Shown piece by piece: positions 44,722 through 54,357 of a DNA stretch of 64,000 nucleotides. Each line of letters starts with the position of its first letter. Positions within the stretch are counted from its first letter, which is position 1. The notes under the pieces are model-generated. The model ran no database searches and was not told the origin of the DNA. It worked only from the letters and a program-made list of their open reading frames with translations. A program made the translations under genes and the position numbers. Source of the DNA: Methylovulum miyakonense HT12 (GTDB lineage Bacteria; Pseudomonadota; Gammaproteobacteria; Methylococcales; Methylomonadaceae); contig NZ_KB913025.1 in assembly GCF_000384075.1 (NCBI RefSeq), positions 1,058,119 through 1,122,118 on the forward strand. Reading direction: 5' to 3'.

Positions 44722-45740
44722 CTTTCACCCATCACGAAGAAACCCCGTATCCTGAACATCCTTTCGCGGAAATCGTCCGCATCCTCGGCAAAGGCAAAAA
44801 AGGCTCCAGGCCATTGACGCAAGAGGAAGCCCACCGTGCCATGAAAATGATTCTGGCGGATGAGGTCTTGCCCGTGCAGCTAGGCGCATTTCTGATGCTG
44901 ATGCGGGTGAAGGAAGAAACGCCGGACGAATTGGCGGGCTTTGTCCAAGCCGCGTGGGAATCGTTCCAAATTGACAATGGCGGCCTAGTGGATTTGGATT
45001 GGTCGTCGTATGCGGGCAAACGCCGCCATTTGCCGTGGTTTTTGCTGTCCGCCTTGCTACTCGCCGAGAACGGCGTCACCGTGTTCATGCACGGCGCCAG
45101 CGGCCATTCGGCAGGCCGTCTATACACCGAAAACATGTTGGAATACTTGGGCTTAAGCTGCGCCAATTCGGTGGCGGAGGCCAGGCAACAACTGGAACAG
45201 CGGCGGTTCAGTTATTTGTCATTGGAACATTTCTGCCCAAAGCTGCATGAAATCATTGAATTGCGGCCGATACTCGGTTTGCGCTCGCCGGTACACACGC
45301 TGGTCAGGTTGTTAAACCCGTTCAACGCCCCCTACAGCATCCAAGGCATCTTCCACCCCAGTTACCGGCCCGTCCACCAACTAGCCGCCGCGTTATTGCA
45401 ACAACCGCACATGGCGGTTTTGAAGGGCGAAGGCGGCGAGACCGAACGCAACCCGGATATGGAATGCTTGGTGCAAAGCGTCCATCATGGCGAGCTATCC
45501 GATGAAAACTGGCCCGCCCTGTTTCCGCGCCGCCATGTCAAACCCGAAGGGCTCGACCCCGAACAACTGGGCCAACTTTGGCAAGGCAGTTTCATTGATG
45601 AATTCGCCACCGCATCGGTGATAGGCACAGCGGCAATTGCCCTGAAACTATTGGGCAAGGCGGATACCCAACAACAGGCACATGAATTGGCCATGGAATA
45701 CTGGAAAGCACGGGACCGTTTGAAATTTAACCGTCCGTAA
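44718..45740 (+). CDS. YbiB/TrpD2-type protein, anthranilate phosphoribosyltransferase-like fold
   Basis: 340 residues. The N-terminus FAEIVRILGKGKKGSRPLTQEEAHRAMKMILADE (seen as ILGKGKKGSRPLTQEEA) and the helical block QLGAFLMLMRVKEETPDEL match the YbiB group of the glycosyltransferase-3 family. Middle blocks MHGASGHSAGRLYTENMLEYL and RPILGLRSPVHTLVRLLNPF follow. The glycine-rich PRPP loop of true TrpD is not evident. Family knowledge: E. coli YbiB binds nucleic acid and has no TrpD activity. It is coupled by overlap to cyoE. Confidence 0.85.
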   Translation: MTFTHHEETPYPEHPFAEIVRILGKGKKGSRPLTQEEAHRAMKMILADEVLPVQLGAFLMLMRVKEETPDELAGFVQAAWESFQIDNGGLVDLDWSSYAGKRRHLPWFLLSALLLAENGVTVFMHGASGHSAGRLYTENMLEYLGLSCANSVAEARQQLEQRRFSYLSLEHFCPKLHEIIELRPILGLRSPVHTLVRLLNPFNAPYSIQGIFHPSYRPVHQLAAALLQQPHMAVLKGEGGETERNPDMECLVQSVHHGELSDENWPALFPRRHVKPEGLDPEQLGQLWQGSFIDEFATASVIGTAAIALKLLGKADTQQQAHELAMEYWKARDRLKFNRP

Positions 45741-45822
45741 ACCCTTCGCCAGTTTACCAAAACCAAGGACAATTGGGCGGTTTCATGGCGGGCATTATTG
45801 GCCAACTTAATAAGCCCTATTT

Positions 45823-45847
45823 GGGACGGGCCTTTAAAACCCGTCCC
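45823..45847. terminator. Hairpin between convergent genes
   Basis: GGGACGGG (45823-45830) and CCCGTCCC (45840-45847) form a perfect 8-bp stem around a CCTTTAAAA loop. It lies between the YbiB stop and the TPR-protein stop, so it may stop transcription from either side. GCCTTCTT follows on the plus strand; not a pure T-tract. Confidence 0.55.
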
Positions 45848-45866
45848 GCCTTCTTAAACGGCCCGC

Positions 45867-46577
45867 TTACTTTTCCCCAGCCGCTGTTTCTGCGGCAGCT
45901 GCTTCAGCAACTTCCTCACCGACAGGGGCGGCCTCTTCTTCCGCTGCTGCGGCTTCAACTGGTGCAGGCTCTGGCTTCACCATAGGCTCAATAAAAGCGA
46001 TGAACCAATCTTGCCCCTTAACATTGTCAAGGTCAGGGTCATTTAAAATATCGCCGGCTTCGGGCAAGCTACCGCGGCTCCTGGAATTTTCCAGGGCTTG
46101 TAGGCAGGCGTCAAAATCACTGCGCAAAGCATAAATACATGCCAAATTATACGAAGCCGTACCCGCTTGGATCCTATTGGCCGTTTCAAATTGTTGTTGG
46201 GCCAACGTATATAACACATCATCCGCCCCAACGTTTTTTAGCCTTGCCAAATCCATATAAGCCACGCCGCCGTTAATCGCCGCGCCCAAATAGTCCGGGT
46301 TAATCAGCAAACAAAAAGCAAACTTGTTGATCGCATCCTGATAGATGCCTGCCGCCACCTCACCTTCTTTCGTTTTGGCTTGGTTCAACAAGGCGAAACC
46401 CCAGTTATATAAAGCATCGGCACGGATAGGATCATCCAACAACACCTCGGCATAGCCCGCATAAGCGCTTTTAAACAGCTGGTCGGCAGTGTTGCCTTCG
46501 CTATTACGCGCTTGCTGGGTTTGCTTGATGGTGGCGGACAGCTTGGATTTTTTAGTGAACGATGATAATAATGACAT
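45867..46577 (-). CDS. TPR-like protein with Ala/Glu-rich tail
   Basis: 236 residues. Residues about 25-190 are helical with TPR-like repeats: YAEVLLDDPIRADALYNWGFAL, YQDAINKFAFCLLINPDYLGAA, and ASYNLACIYALRSDFDACLQAL. The C-terminus (about 200-236) is a low-complexity Ala, Glu and Pro tract. No signal peptide. It is likely a protein-interaction adaptor; partner unknown. The gene ends just beyond the shared hairpin. Confidence 0.75.
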   Translation of the reverse strand: MSLLSSFTKKSKLSATIKQTQQARNSEGNTADQLFKSAYAGYAEVLLDDPIRADALYNWGFALLNQAKTKEGEVAAGIYQDAINKFAFCLLINPDYLGAAINGGVAYMDLARLKNVGADDVLYTLAQQQFETANRIQAGTASYNLACIYALRSDFDACLQALENSRSRGSLPEAGDILNDPDLDNVKGQDWFIAFIEPMVKPEPAPVEAAAAEEEAAPVGEEVAEAAAAETAAGEK

Positions 46578-46680
46578 GACGGCTCCGGCTGAATGGTTTA
46601 TGGGCTAAAGGGTTTATGGTCAAAACCGTTATAGAATAACAGCTCATCCTTATAACGACAGGCGCTATTGTAAACCAAGC

Positions 46681-46977
46681 ATGAACGAAATTATCGACAC
46701 GACGCTAAAAGAAAAAATCAACCTGGAAACTTCGCAAATTGCCTGGCGCGGATTGCAACGCTTTTTCGCCCAAGGCCTCGCGGTTAATGTCGCGCCAGAA
46801 TTGGATCTGGTCGAAGTTGCCTATCAATTTTCTAATGACAACAAATCCCAAGTTGCACAATGGCTGGCAAACCAGCAGATAGGTTTAGTGACTGACCAAC
46901 AGGCGTTGGCTTGGTGGGAGGATGACACGGCGGTGTGGGCGGTCGTGGTTAAACCTTGGCTTTTGGTGCAAGGATAA
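46681..46977 (+). CDS. DUF2288 family small protein
   Basis: 98 residues. Family pattern LKEKINLETSQIAWRGLQRFF, then LDLVEVAYQFSNDNKSQVAQW, and WWEDDTAVWAVVVKPWLLVQ at the end. DUF2288 is found in proteobacteria and cyanobacteria; function unknown. Start ATG 46681 is preceded by no strong ribosome-binding site. Confidence 0.85.
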   Translation: MNEIIDTTLKEKINLETSQIAWRGLQRFFAQGLAVNVAPELDLVEVAYQFSNDNKSQVAQWLANQQIGLVTDQQALAWWEDDTAVWAVVVKPWLLVQG

Positions 46978-47060
46978 GATTAGCCCGGCCATCCCAATAA
47001 ATTTTCCGCCTAATCATTACGGATCGAAAACTGCCGGAAATAACCTGATCCTGTCCTCAA

Positions 47061-47107
47061 GCCCCGTATCAGATAAGATGGCGTAACGCACTTATGCTCT
47101 ACGGGGC
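47061..47107. repeat. Large intergenic hairpin downstream of the phospholipase gene
   Basis: GCCCCGTA (47061-47068) and TACGGGGC (47100-47107) pair perfectly; inside them ATAAG and CTTAT extend the stem. It lies between the DUF2288 stop and the phospholipase stop (convergent) and may terminate either transcript, though it has no T-tract. Confidence 0.45.
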
Positions 47108-47163
47108 TATCAAAGACACTAATTTTGCATGGGCCTTAGCTTAAGGACAGCAAAACCAATGGG

Positions 47164-49362
47164 TCAGTATTGTTCACTTACCGCACTACCGTGCATTGCC
47201 GGGTCGCTAAATGAATGCTTGCCGGTTTCGATATGGCCAGCAAAGCGGCGGAGGAACGTGGCTTGGCCTTTCACTTTGACAGAAAAGTCATACCAATAAG
47301 CACTTTTCCTCATCGGCAAGTATAGTTTGAATTCACTAAACGCCCCAACCTGATGGGCTGAATTAAACTCAGACTTATAATATTTATTGGCGGTCAGCTT
47401 AAACACGCAAGGGGCATCACCTTGGTTAGTCAACTTGATGACTAATTCGCCATATAATTTATTATATGAAACCGAAACGTCAGGGTTGGCATGGCCAGCC
47501 ACTAGGGCTTGTTTGGCGTTGCCCATAAAATGGCGATGGAAACCATTGGGGCCCAGCACCCATAAATCGTATGCGCCGGTGCTGCTTAGCTTCCAAGAAC
47601 CCGCCAATTTTTTGCCAGGCTCAACGGTATAACGGCGTGGAATGGCGTCTAAATTCAGCCTGTCATAAACATGGAACACCGCCGCCGCTTTTCCGGTATT
47701 GGAGAATTGCAAACTTACTTTAGGCTCGCCCGTTACAGGGCTGAGCTTAATGGTACTGCCCACTTTCAATTCATAAGGCAAGCTACGGGCTGGACGCACA
47801 CCTGCTTTTTGGACTGGCAATGAAATCGTATCGGGTGTGGCAGGCAGGGTTTGCCCAGGTAACGCACGCGCTAAATTGGCAAGATCCGCCGTGTTTGGCA
47901 ATGAGCTGAAAAACTCGTTGTCATTGGGGTCTTTGAAGTTGAATATCGAAGTCATATCGCCACAAACAGCACGTCTCCATGGGCTGATATTGGGTTCCGC
48001 CACGCCAAACCGTTCTTCTATAAAGCGGATAATTGAAGTATGGTCAAATACTTGCGAGTTGACCCAGCCACCTTTAGTCCAAGGTGAAATGACATACATG
48101 GGCACACGCGGCCCAAGGCCGTAAGTCCGGTGCAATAATTGTTCTTCTTCGGCGTTGTTATGGTAGCTGACAAGGTGCTCATGATACTCGCCGGTTGTGT
48201 CGACAGTCGATGCGCCTGCCAATTTTGCCTTACTGGGGTCGGCATCCCATTTTGTATAAGATGGCGCGGCGGCAGGCGGGACATGGTCGAAGAAACCGTC
48301 GTTCTCATCGAAATTAACGATGAATACGGTCTTGCTCCAAACTTCAGGATTAGAAGTCAGTGCGTCTAAAACCATAGCCGTGTAATCAGCGCCTTGCGCA
48401 GGGCTAGACGGGCCAGGATGCTCCGATCCTTCAGCGGTAGCAACGATCCACGAAACTTGCGGCAGTTTGTTGGCCAACACGTCTTCCTTAAGTTTGTCCA
48501 AATCACGCGTGCTGACACCACGGTCACGCAAGTTTTGTGAATATCCTGGATTTTGGAACCAAGCATCACGGAAACTATGGAAGCCGGCCAATGAGTTATC
48601 AGTGAAATTATCATCCATGTTTTCATAAACTTGCCAAGTGATTCCGGCAGCTTCCAGCCTTTCCGGGTAAGTGGTCCAAGTGTAGCCGCCATCGTTGCCA
48701 GGGTTGGAATCGAACCAGTCGTAATCGTTATATGTCGCCGGGCCGTTACCTAACGCCAAGGGATCGTTGCTGCCCGTTTGCAAAAATAGGCGGTTGGTAT
48801 TGGTGCCGCCTTGGAACGAACAATGGTAAGCATCACAAATAGTGAACGCGTCGGCAAGCGCGTATTGGAAAGGCATGTCCTCTTCAGTGAAATAGCCCAT
48901 TGAGTGGTTATATTTGGCTTTTGGCCAAGCATTCATCCTGCCGTTATCCCAAGCATATTGGGCATTTGTCCATGAATGGGGGGTTCCTGTCACGCGCATG
49001 TACTCAAAATGCTGGACGGTATTCAAACGGAACGGTGCAACCACTTTAACAGGGTCGGTTGATGAATAATTGGGCTGGTACCAAACGTTTTTCCCTTCAA
49101 TACCGTCTTTGTTTGCCACTGGAATCGGGAAAGGGTCGGCAAAGCCGCGCACACCATTTAGGGTGCCGAAATAATGGTCAAAAGAACGGTTTTCTTGAGT
49201 CAGGATAACGATGTGCTCGACATCTTTAATGGTGCCGGTGCGGTTGTTGGCTTCGATAGCCAGGGCCCGTTGAATGGCAGGAGGGAATACAGAAAGGGCT
49301 AGGCTTGCACTGGTAGCGGATGCAAGGGTGGAAAGGAATTCTCTCCGGGTTTGTTTAATCAT
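47164..49362 (-). CDS. Phosphocholine-preferring phospholipase C, Tat-exported
   Basis: 732 residues from ATG 49362; AGGAG lies 8-9 bases upstream, while ATG 49380 lacks one. A Tat signal with QTRREFLSTLASAT is followed by a hydrophobic region ending near RALA. The phosphoesterase domain reads HIVILTQENRSFDHYFGTLNG, GMNCS-like DAYHCSFQGGTNTNRLFL, and VNFDENDGFFDHVPPP-type NFDENDGFFDHVPPAAAP. Two C-terminal DUF756 repeats follow (about 540-720). Family knowledge: non-haemolytic PlcN/acid phosphatase-like enzymes cleave phosphatidylcholine and are often phosphate-regulated. Confidence 0.9.
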   Translation of the reverse strand: MIKQTRREFLSTLASATSASLALSVFPPAIQRALAIEANNRTGTIKDVEHIVILTQENRSFDHYFGTLNGVRGFADPFPIPVANKDGIEGKNVWYQPNYSSTDPVKVVAPFRLNTVQHFEYMRVTGTPHSWTNAQYAWDNGRMNAWPKAKYNHSMGYFTEEDMPFQYALADAFTICDAYHCSFQGGTNTNRLFLQTGSNDPLALGNGPATYNDYDWFDSNPGNDGGYTWTTYPERLEAAGITWQVYENMDDNFTDNSLAGFHSFRDAWFQNPGYSQNLRDRGVSTRDLDKLKEDVLANKLPQVSWIVATAEGSEHPGPSSPAQGADYTAMVLDALTSNPEVWSKTVFIVNFDENDGFFDHVPPAAAPSYTKWDADPSKAKLAGASTVDTTGEYHEHLVSYHNNAEEEQLLHRTYGLGPRVPMYVISPWTKGGWVNSQVFDHTSIIRFIEERFGVAEPNISPWRRAVCGDMTSIFNFKDPNDNEFFSSLPNTADLANLARALPGQTLPATPDTISLPVQKAGVRPARSLPYELKVGSTIKLSPVTGEPKVSLQFSNTGKAAAVFHVYDRLNLDAIPRRYTVEPGKKLAGSWKLSSTGAYDLWVLGPNGFHRHFMGNAKQALVAGHANPDVSVSYNKLYGELVIKLTNQGDAPCVFKLTANKYYKSEFNSAHQVGAFSEFKLYLPMRKSAYWYDFSVKVKGQATFLRRFAGHIETGKHSFSDPAMHGSAVSEQY

Positions 49363-49395
49363 TGGGAAGCTCCTGTACATTTTAGGTTAATGAAA

Positions 49396-49413
49396 TAACT
49401 AGCTATCTAGTTA
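49396..49413. promoter_or_regulatory. Inverted repeat upstream of the phospholipase gene
   Basis: TAACTAG (49396-49402) and CTAGTTA (49407-49413) around CTAT, ending about 33 bp upstream of the start. It could be an operator or a 5'-UTR hairpin. No clear Pho box was found beside it. Confidence 0.4.
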
Positions 49414-49596
49414 AGCGGCTTTGCCACTAAGCAAAGTCTATCAACCCAAAATGACACACATGTGAACCCCACTATAACGCCCGGCCCCTTTGGCAGGCCG
49501 GCCCCTGCGTTAGCGCGGCAGGCCCAACTGGCCAAGGCAAGCTATTGTTAGGCCTTAGAAGGGCCCAACCCATAATGGCGGCAAGACGCCTTATGG

Positions 49597-51165
49597 CTAA
49601 TGGCCTTGGTTAGGCAAGGCTTCCAACGTGAATTGCGGATTACCGTCCAACATCTGTTCCGCCAGTTGCCTGCCGGCTTCGATTAAAGGGTTAACCACAA
49701 AACTTGCCCCTAAACCGTACAATTTGGCTTCTTCATCCTCCTGAAAACATATCGAACCGATGTGCCCCTGAAACCGCCTAGTCTTCAACTGCATAATTGA
49801 CGAAGCCCGCACATCGAATTCTGGCATGGCGAGGATCACGCCCTTGACTTTTGACAAGGGCAGTTTTTCCCACAACGCGTTGTCTTCGGCATCGCCATAA
49901 ACCACGCGCCGCCCGTCCGCGAGCAGGGCTTCCAAAACCGTCGGATCCGCATCCAAACCCAACACCCGCTTGTCTTGTTGGCAGAAAGCCTGATAAGCCG
50001 ACAAGCCCGTACGCCCCATGCCGATGACCAACCATTCGGCAATGCCTATGCTGCTAGGCAACCTGTCAGGATGGTTCACCTTACGTTCAAAACGGGTTAA
50101 AAATGGCTCCAAAAACGAAAAAATACGGTGGGAAAATCGGTTCAAAGGCGCGGCAACCGCCAACGACAGCGCGACCGCCAGACCAATGATCGCTTCCCAA
50201 ACAGGCGGCAGCAAATGCGCATCAATCACTGAACTAGATGTGATCAAGGCAAATTCGCTATAGGTCATCAACGCCAATGAGGAAATGAACGCGGTGCGGG
50301 CGCGTAAACCCACTACTAAAAACAACGCGAAAAACAGCCCGCCTTGTAAAGGCAACAACGCCAATAACAGGAATGCCTGCAACACTTCGTCATAACCCGG
50401 CAAATCGGTGAGCCCTATTTGCAGGAAAAACGCCACCAAAAAAGTTTCTTTCAAGCCCCATAATTTATCTGACAGTTCGTCGGTTTTAACGTGCCCGGCC
50501 AAGGTCACGCCCATCAATAACGCGCCTATATCATTGGAAATACCCACTTGTTCCGCTAGCATCCCGCCCGCCAACGCCAGGGAAACGCCTAACAGCAATT
50601 TTAATTCATCCGCATGGCTGGCATTCAGCAAACGGTACATGAGAGGCCGGAGCAATGGTAACAATAACAAACCCAATGCCCACGGGGTCGGTTGCTTGCC
50701 GCTGGTAAACGCCAATAGGCCAATAGCCACAATGTCTTGTAAGATTAAAATGCTCAGGACATCCCGTCCATACATCGTCGACAGTTCACCGCTATCATCC
50801 AACACCTTAATGGCCAACACGGTGCTGGAAAAAGCCAAGCTGATACCCAACACTAAGCCGCCAGAAATATAACCGCCTAAGGCAAAGAATATGACCACCG
50901 AAACGGCGGTGACTATCAGCAAATGCATTCCGCCGACACTCAACACCTCACGCCTTAACAAGGAACGCAGCTTGAGCTTCAGGCCGACCGTAAACAACAA
51001 GAGCTGGATACCAATATCGGCAAGATGCGCGAGCGTGTTGTCAGGATGGACACCCAAGGCATGTAAGGCATATCCGGCGATCAGGTAGCCGACCAAAGGC
51101 GGAAAATATAAGCTGCTGGTGACCAACCCCGCCATATAGGCGGTACCTATCAAAACTAATTCCAT
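49597..51165 (-). CDS. Monovalent cation:proton antiporter with RCK domain (Kef/YbaL type)
   Basis: 522 residues. The N-terminal CPA2 exchanger domain (about 1-380) has roughly 12 helices; AYMAGLVTSSLYFPPLVGYLIAG begins it (read as LVTSSLYFPPLVGYLIAG). A C-terminal RCK N domain follows (about 390-500): LVIGMGRTGLSAYQ, LGLDADPTVLEAL, GDAEDNALWEKL. RCK domains bind NAD(H) and gate K+ efflux. No C-terminal RCK C half or KefF/KefG ancillary gene is present. Confidence 0.88.
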   Translation of the reverse strand: MELVLIGTAYMAGLVTSSLYFPPLVGYLIAGYALHALGVHPDNTLAHLADIGIQLLLFTVGLKLKLRSLLRREVLSVGGMHLLIVTAVSVVIFFALGGYISGGLVLGISLAFSSTVLAIKVLDDSGELSTMYGRDVLSILILQDIVAIGLLAFTSGKQPTPWALGLLLLPLLRPLMYRLLNASHADELKLLLGVSLALAGGMLAEQVGISNDIGALLMGVTLAGHVKTDELSDKLWGLKETFLVAFFLQIGLTDLPGYDEVLQAFLLLALLPLQGGLFFALFLVVGLRARTAFISSLALMTYSEFALITSSSVIDAHLLPPVWEAIIGLAVALSLAVAAPLNRFSHRIFSFLEPFLTRFERKVNHPDRLPSSIGIAEWLVIGMGRTGLSAYQAFCQQDKRVLGLDADPTVLEALLADGRRVVYGDAEDNALWEKLPLSKVKGVILAMPEFDVRASSIMQLKTRRFQGHIGSICFQEDEEAKLYGLGASFVVNPLIEAGRQLAEQMLDGNPQFTLEALPNQGH

Positions 51166-51278
51166 GGTGGATTCTTGGATCTAGGGAAACGGAGGTTGAT
51201 TATATTGCACGGGGCATAAGTATCGGGCATCAATTAAACGCTGCACTCCAATATACATACCCGTTTGACCCAGCAAAC

Positions 51279-51302
51279 CGGAACGGGTTTGTACCCGCTC
51301 CG
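51279..51302. terminator. Hairpin downstream of rhlE
   Basis: CGGAACGGGT (51279-51288) and ACCCGCTCCG (51293-51302) pair with one mismatch around TTGT. It lies about 90 bp beyond the rhlE stop on the minus strand. No strong T-tract follows on that strand, so it is a tentative terminator. Confidence 0.4.
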
Positions 51303-51393
51303 TAAAGTTTCCTGCACTGATGGCTATTGTGGGCGTTGGACGATTATGACATAGCCTTTCTTCTGAAAGATTGGGAAACCCAACACCAAAATC

Positions 51394-52689
51394 CTAAACC
51401 CTGCCCGTCCGGCGTCCTGTCTTCTCTGAACTGCGTGGTGTTTTGGGGCGCGTGTCACGGCCTATCGGGGCTTTGGGTTTATGGCGGAAATCTTTTTTGC
51501 CCGTGGTTTTGCTAGGTGCGGCTTTTTTGGGCGCGTCATTCACGTTTAATGAAACGGGTTCATAGCCGGTATCGGCGACACGGGTGATTTGCCGTTTCAG
51601 CAATTTCTCAATGTCCGCGAGCAGTTGCGATTCTTCAGGGCTGACCAACGACAAGGCTTCGCCGGAAGCGCCCGCACGGCCGGTGCGGCCTATGCGATGC
51701 ACATAATCTTCCGGGACTTGCGGCAAGTCGTAATTGACGACGTGCGGCAGGGTGTCAATATCCAAGCCCCGCGCAGCGATGTCAGTGGCGACCAGGACGG
51801 CGACCTTGCCTTCCTTAAACGAATCCAAGGCTTTGGTGCGCGCACCTTGGGATTTGTCGCCATGCAGGGCGGCGGAACGGATGCCGTCTTGGACCAGCTG
51901 TTTTTCCAGACGGTCGGCACCATGTTTGGTGCGCACGAACACCAGGACTTGTTTCCAATTGTTGCTACCGATCAAATACGACAGCAATTCACGTTTGTGT
52001 TCGCGGGCGATGCCGTAGACACGCTCGGTGACGGTGTCGGCGGTGGCGTTTTGCCGGGCGACTTCGATCTCGACAGGCTTGTTCAACAGTTGCGCGGCAA
52101 GGGCTTTAATGCTGTTGGAAACGGTGGCCGAAAACAGCAGGTTTTGGCGTTGTTTGGGCAGATACGCCATGATTTGGCGTATGCTGGGCAAGAAACCCAT
52201 GTCGAGCATACGGTCAGCTTCGTCCAACACCAAAATGTCGACATGCGCAAGGCTGACATTTTTTTGTTGGACGTGGTCGATCAAACGGCCAGGGGTGGCG
52301 ACGACGATGTCACAACCGTGCTTTAAGTTGCGCATCTGCATCTTGATGCTTGCACCACCCACCACGACTTCGGTATGCAAGGGCAGATATTTACCATAAA
52401 TGGCGACGTTTTCTTGCACCTGCACCGCCAGTTCGCGGGTCGGGGTCAAAATCAAGGCACGCACACGGCGTGGTTTGTGGTGGATCACATCTTTATCAGA
52501 CAAAAGCTGCAACAAGGGCAAGGTGAAACTGGCGGTTTTGCCAGTTCCGGTTTGTGCGCCCGCCAAGACATCTTTGCCTTGCAAAATGATCGGGATGGCT
52601 TGTTTCTGGATGGGTGTAGGTAGGGTGTAACCTTGTTCGGCTACGGCTTTAAGTAGGGCTTCGGATAAACCGAGTTGGTCGAAAGACAT
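51394..52689 (-). CDS. rhlE: DEAD-box RNA helicase RhlE-like
   Basis: 431 residues. It has all helicase motifs in order: Q motif [14 protein letters not shown], motif [19 protein letters not shown], motif Ib TPGRLIDH, motif [14 protein letters not shown], motif III FSATVS, motif [16 protein letters not shown] and motif [12 protein letters not shown]. The basic C-terminal tail ([15 protein letters not shown] and RTGRV) binds RNA. Family knowledge: RhlE unwinds RNA in ribosome assembly and decay. Confident as a DEAD-box helicase; the RhlE subgroup is likely. Confidence 0.92.
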   Translation of the reverse strand: MSFDQLGLSEALLKAVAEQGYTLPTPIQKQAIPIILQGKDVLAGAQTGTGKTASFTLPLLQLLSDKDVIHHKPRRVRALILTPTRELAVQVQENVAIYGKYLPLHTEVVVGGASIKMQMRNLKHGCDIVVATPGRLIDHVQQKNVSLAHVDILVLDEADRMLDMGFLPSIRQIMAYLPKQRQNLLFSATVSNSIKALAAQLLNKPVEIEVARQNATADTVTERVYGIAREHKRELLSYLIGSNNWKQVLVFVRTKHGADRLEKQLVQDGIRSAALHGDKSQGARTKALDSFKEGKVAVLVATDIAARGLDIDTLPHVVNYDLPQVPEDYVHRIGRTGRAGASGEALSLVSPEESQLLADIEKLLKRQITRVADTGYEPVSLNVNDAPKKAAPSKTTGKKDFRHKPKAPIGRDTRPKTPRSSEKTGRRTGRV

Positions 52690-52792
52690 TAAAAACCTCA
52701 GGTAAAAATAATGGGTAAAAATCAGATAAAAATTCAGCGGATAAACCGGACGGTGGCGGGCAATCAGCCAGCGGGTAAAACCGTTGGTTTGC

Positions 52793-53173
52793 TTAGTGGT
52801 TTGTAGAACGCCGGATTCGGGAACGTAACCACGCGCCGAAAACCGGGGCCAATAGAAGGATGATCATACCGATAAGCATGAAACCGCCTTTGGCAGGGTT
52901 GTATCCAGAAACCATGCGTTCCCACCCAAAGCCACGCGCCAGGCCTAAGCCAACTTCAAATAGGGACATCAGCGCCATCCATAGTGCGCCAACCTTCAAT
53001 TGGCACTGGCGGGCTAGTGATGATGAGTATCAAAAAATGCCGGAAAAAAAGCTCAGTTGACGCGCCAGGGAGTCGCCGATAAGTGGCGTAATGATAAATT
53101 CGCGGAGACTGCCGTGTATGGATTCCACCAAAACCATCAGCAGCCATACAATGAAGGCCTTAAGCCAAATCAC
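52793..53173 (-). pseudogene. Broken small membrane protein gene, in-frame TGA
   Basis: 127 codons in one frame from GTG 53173 to the stop at 52793, with a TGA at codon 48 (53030-53032). The first half reads IWLKAFIVWLLMVLVESIHG and SLREFIITPLIGDSLARQLS, the second LKVGALWMALMSLFEVGLG then GWERMVSGYNPAKGGFML. Together they match a family of about 125-residue, four-helix membrane proteins. The expected central helix (LILIIT) appears in another frame right after a T6 run on the coding strand (A6 at 53032-53037), so one lost T there and a compensating change about ten codons on would explain it. A sequencing error is possible. Confidence 0.7.
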
Positions 53174-53197
53174 AAAACAGCGTAATTGTACGCTATG

Positions 53198-54202
53198 TTA
53201 GCCGCCCGTCATATTCATATAACGCAATATGACCGGTTGTTCGTGGATATTGAACTCATGTTTCTCAGGTTTGACCAACATGGCTTCAATAATCGCCTGC
53301 TTTAAGGCCTGCATATCGCCAGGGTGGCTACGCAACACCTGTTTCAAATCCACTGAATGCTCATTGCCTAGGCATAGCAGCAAACGGCCTTCCACGGTCA
53401 GGCGCACACGGTTGCAGGCGCTGCAAAAATTTGCGCTATGCGGCGAGATAAAACCAACGCGGCTTTGGGTGCCGACGACATTAAAATATTTGGACGGGCC
53501 GCCCGTGTTGGCGGTGCTGGGCATCAGCGTAAACTCCCGCGCCAAATCGGCCTTAATCCTGTCGCTGGAATAATAAGCGTCCGATCGGTCATGTTGTGCA
53601 ACCACGCCCAAGGGCATTTCTTCGATAAAACTGATGTCCACGCCATTTTCAACGGCGAAAGCGACCAAATCGCCCACTTCCTGATGGTTGCGGCCTTTGA
53701 GGATTACGGCGTTGATTTTGATGCGCTCAAAACCGACAGCGGCAGCGGTTTTGATGCCATTCACGACTTGCTGCAAATCGCCCGTGCGGGTAATCGCCTT
53801 AAATTTATCCGCATCCAAAGTGTCAAGGCTGACATTGATGCGCTTGACCCCGGCAGCTTTTAAAGCTTCCGCCATGTTCACCAGTTGGGAACCGTTGGTG
53901 GTCAAAACCAACTCATTAAGCCCGTCCAAACGGCCTAGGTTTTGCAGCAATTCCAACGCACCTTTGCGCACTAAAGGTTCACCGCCGGTAATACGGATTT
54001 TGCCAACACCCAATTCCGTAAACGCCTGCGCCAAAGTATGAATCTCTTCCAACGTCAGAATCTGCGCACGCGGCAAAAACACCATGTCTTCCGCCATGCA
54101 ATAGACACAACGAAAATCACAGCGGTCAGTAATGGAAATACGCAGGTAATTCACCGTCCGGCCAAAACGGTCTACCAATTGTGGTGTAGCGGCAGAGGTC
54201 AT
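53198..54202 (-). CDS. moaA: GTP 3',8-cyclase MoaA
   Basis: 334 residues. The radical-SAM site C-x3-C-x2-C lies in ISITDRCDFRCVYCMAED near residue 30. Further blocks are ITGGEPLVRKG, TTNGSQL, INVSLDTLDADKF and the second cluster site FCSACNRVRLTVEGRLLLCLG. The C-terminus ends MTGG, the conserved Gly-Gly that inserts into the active site. It makes the first intermediate of molybdenum cofactor. moaC is not adjacent. It starts 155 bp from argG, divergent. Confidence 0.95.
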   Translation of the reverse strand: MTSAATPQLVDRFGRTVNYLRISITDRCDFRCVYCMAEDMVFLPRAQILTLEEIHTLAQAFTELGVGKIRITGGEPLVRKGALELLQNLGRLDGLNELVLTTNGSQLVNMAEALKAAGVKRINVSLDTLDADKFKAITRTGDLQQVVNGIKTAAAVGFERIKINAVILKGRNHQEVGDLVAFAVENGVDISFIEEMPLGVVAQHDRSDAYYSSDRIKADLAREFTLMPSTANTGGPSKYFNVVGTQSRVGFISPHSANFCSACNRVRLTVEGRLLLCLGNEHSVDLKQVLRSHPGDMQALKQAIIEAMLVKPEKHEFNIHEQPVILRYMNMTGG

Positions 54203-54317
54203 AACAAAATCTTAAAAAAATAGCCGTCAATATTAACATAATATGACTAGCCTGAGGCAGCCGTGTTCATTAAGTTGCCCTTAAAAACTCCTTCCTGCTG
54301 AAAAGCGCATTTTCCGG

Positions 54318-54323
54318 TATAAT
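54318..54323 (+). promoter_or_regulatory. Candidate -10 box for argG
   Basis: TATAAT at 54318-54323, about 35 bp before the argG start. The -35 hexamer about 17 bp upstream (CTGCTG) is weak. The divergent moaA promoter must also lie in this 155-bp gap. Confidence 0.45.
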
Positions 54324-54357
54324 TTGTGGCATTTTTAACACAAGGCCAGAAAATTTT

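Noticed and set aside
51589-52326. 245-codon plus-strand open frame
   Set aside because: Antisense to the DEAD-box helicase with all motifs; a shadow.
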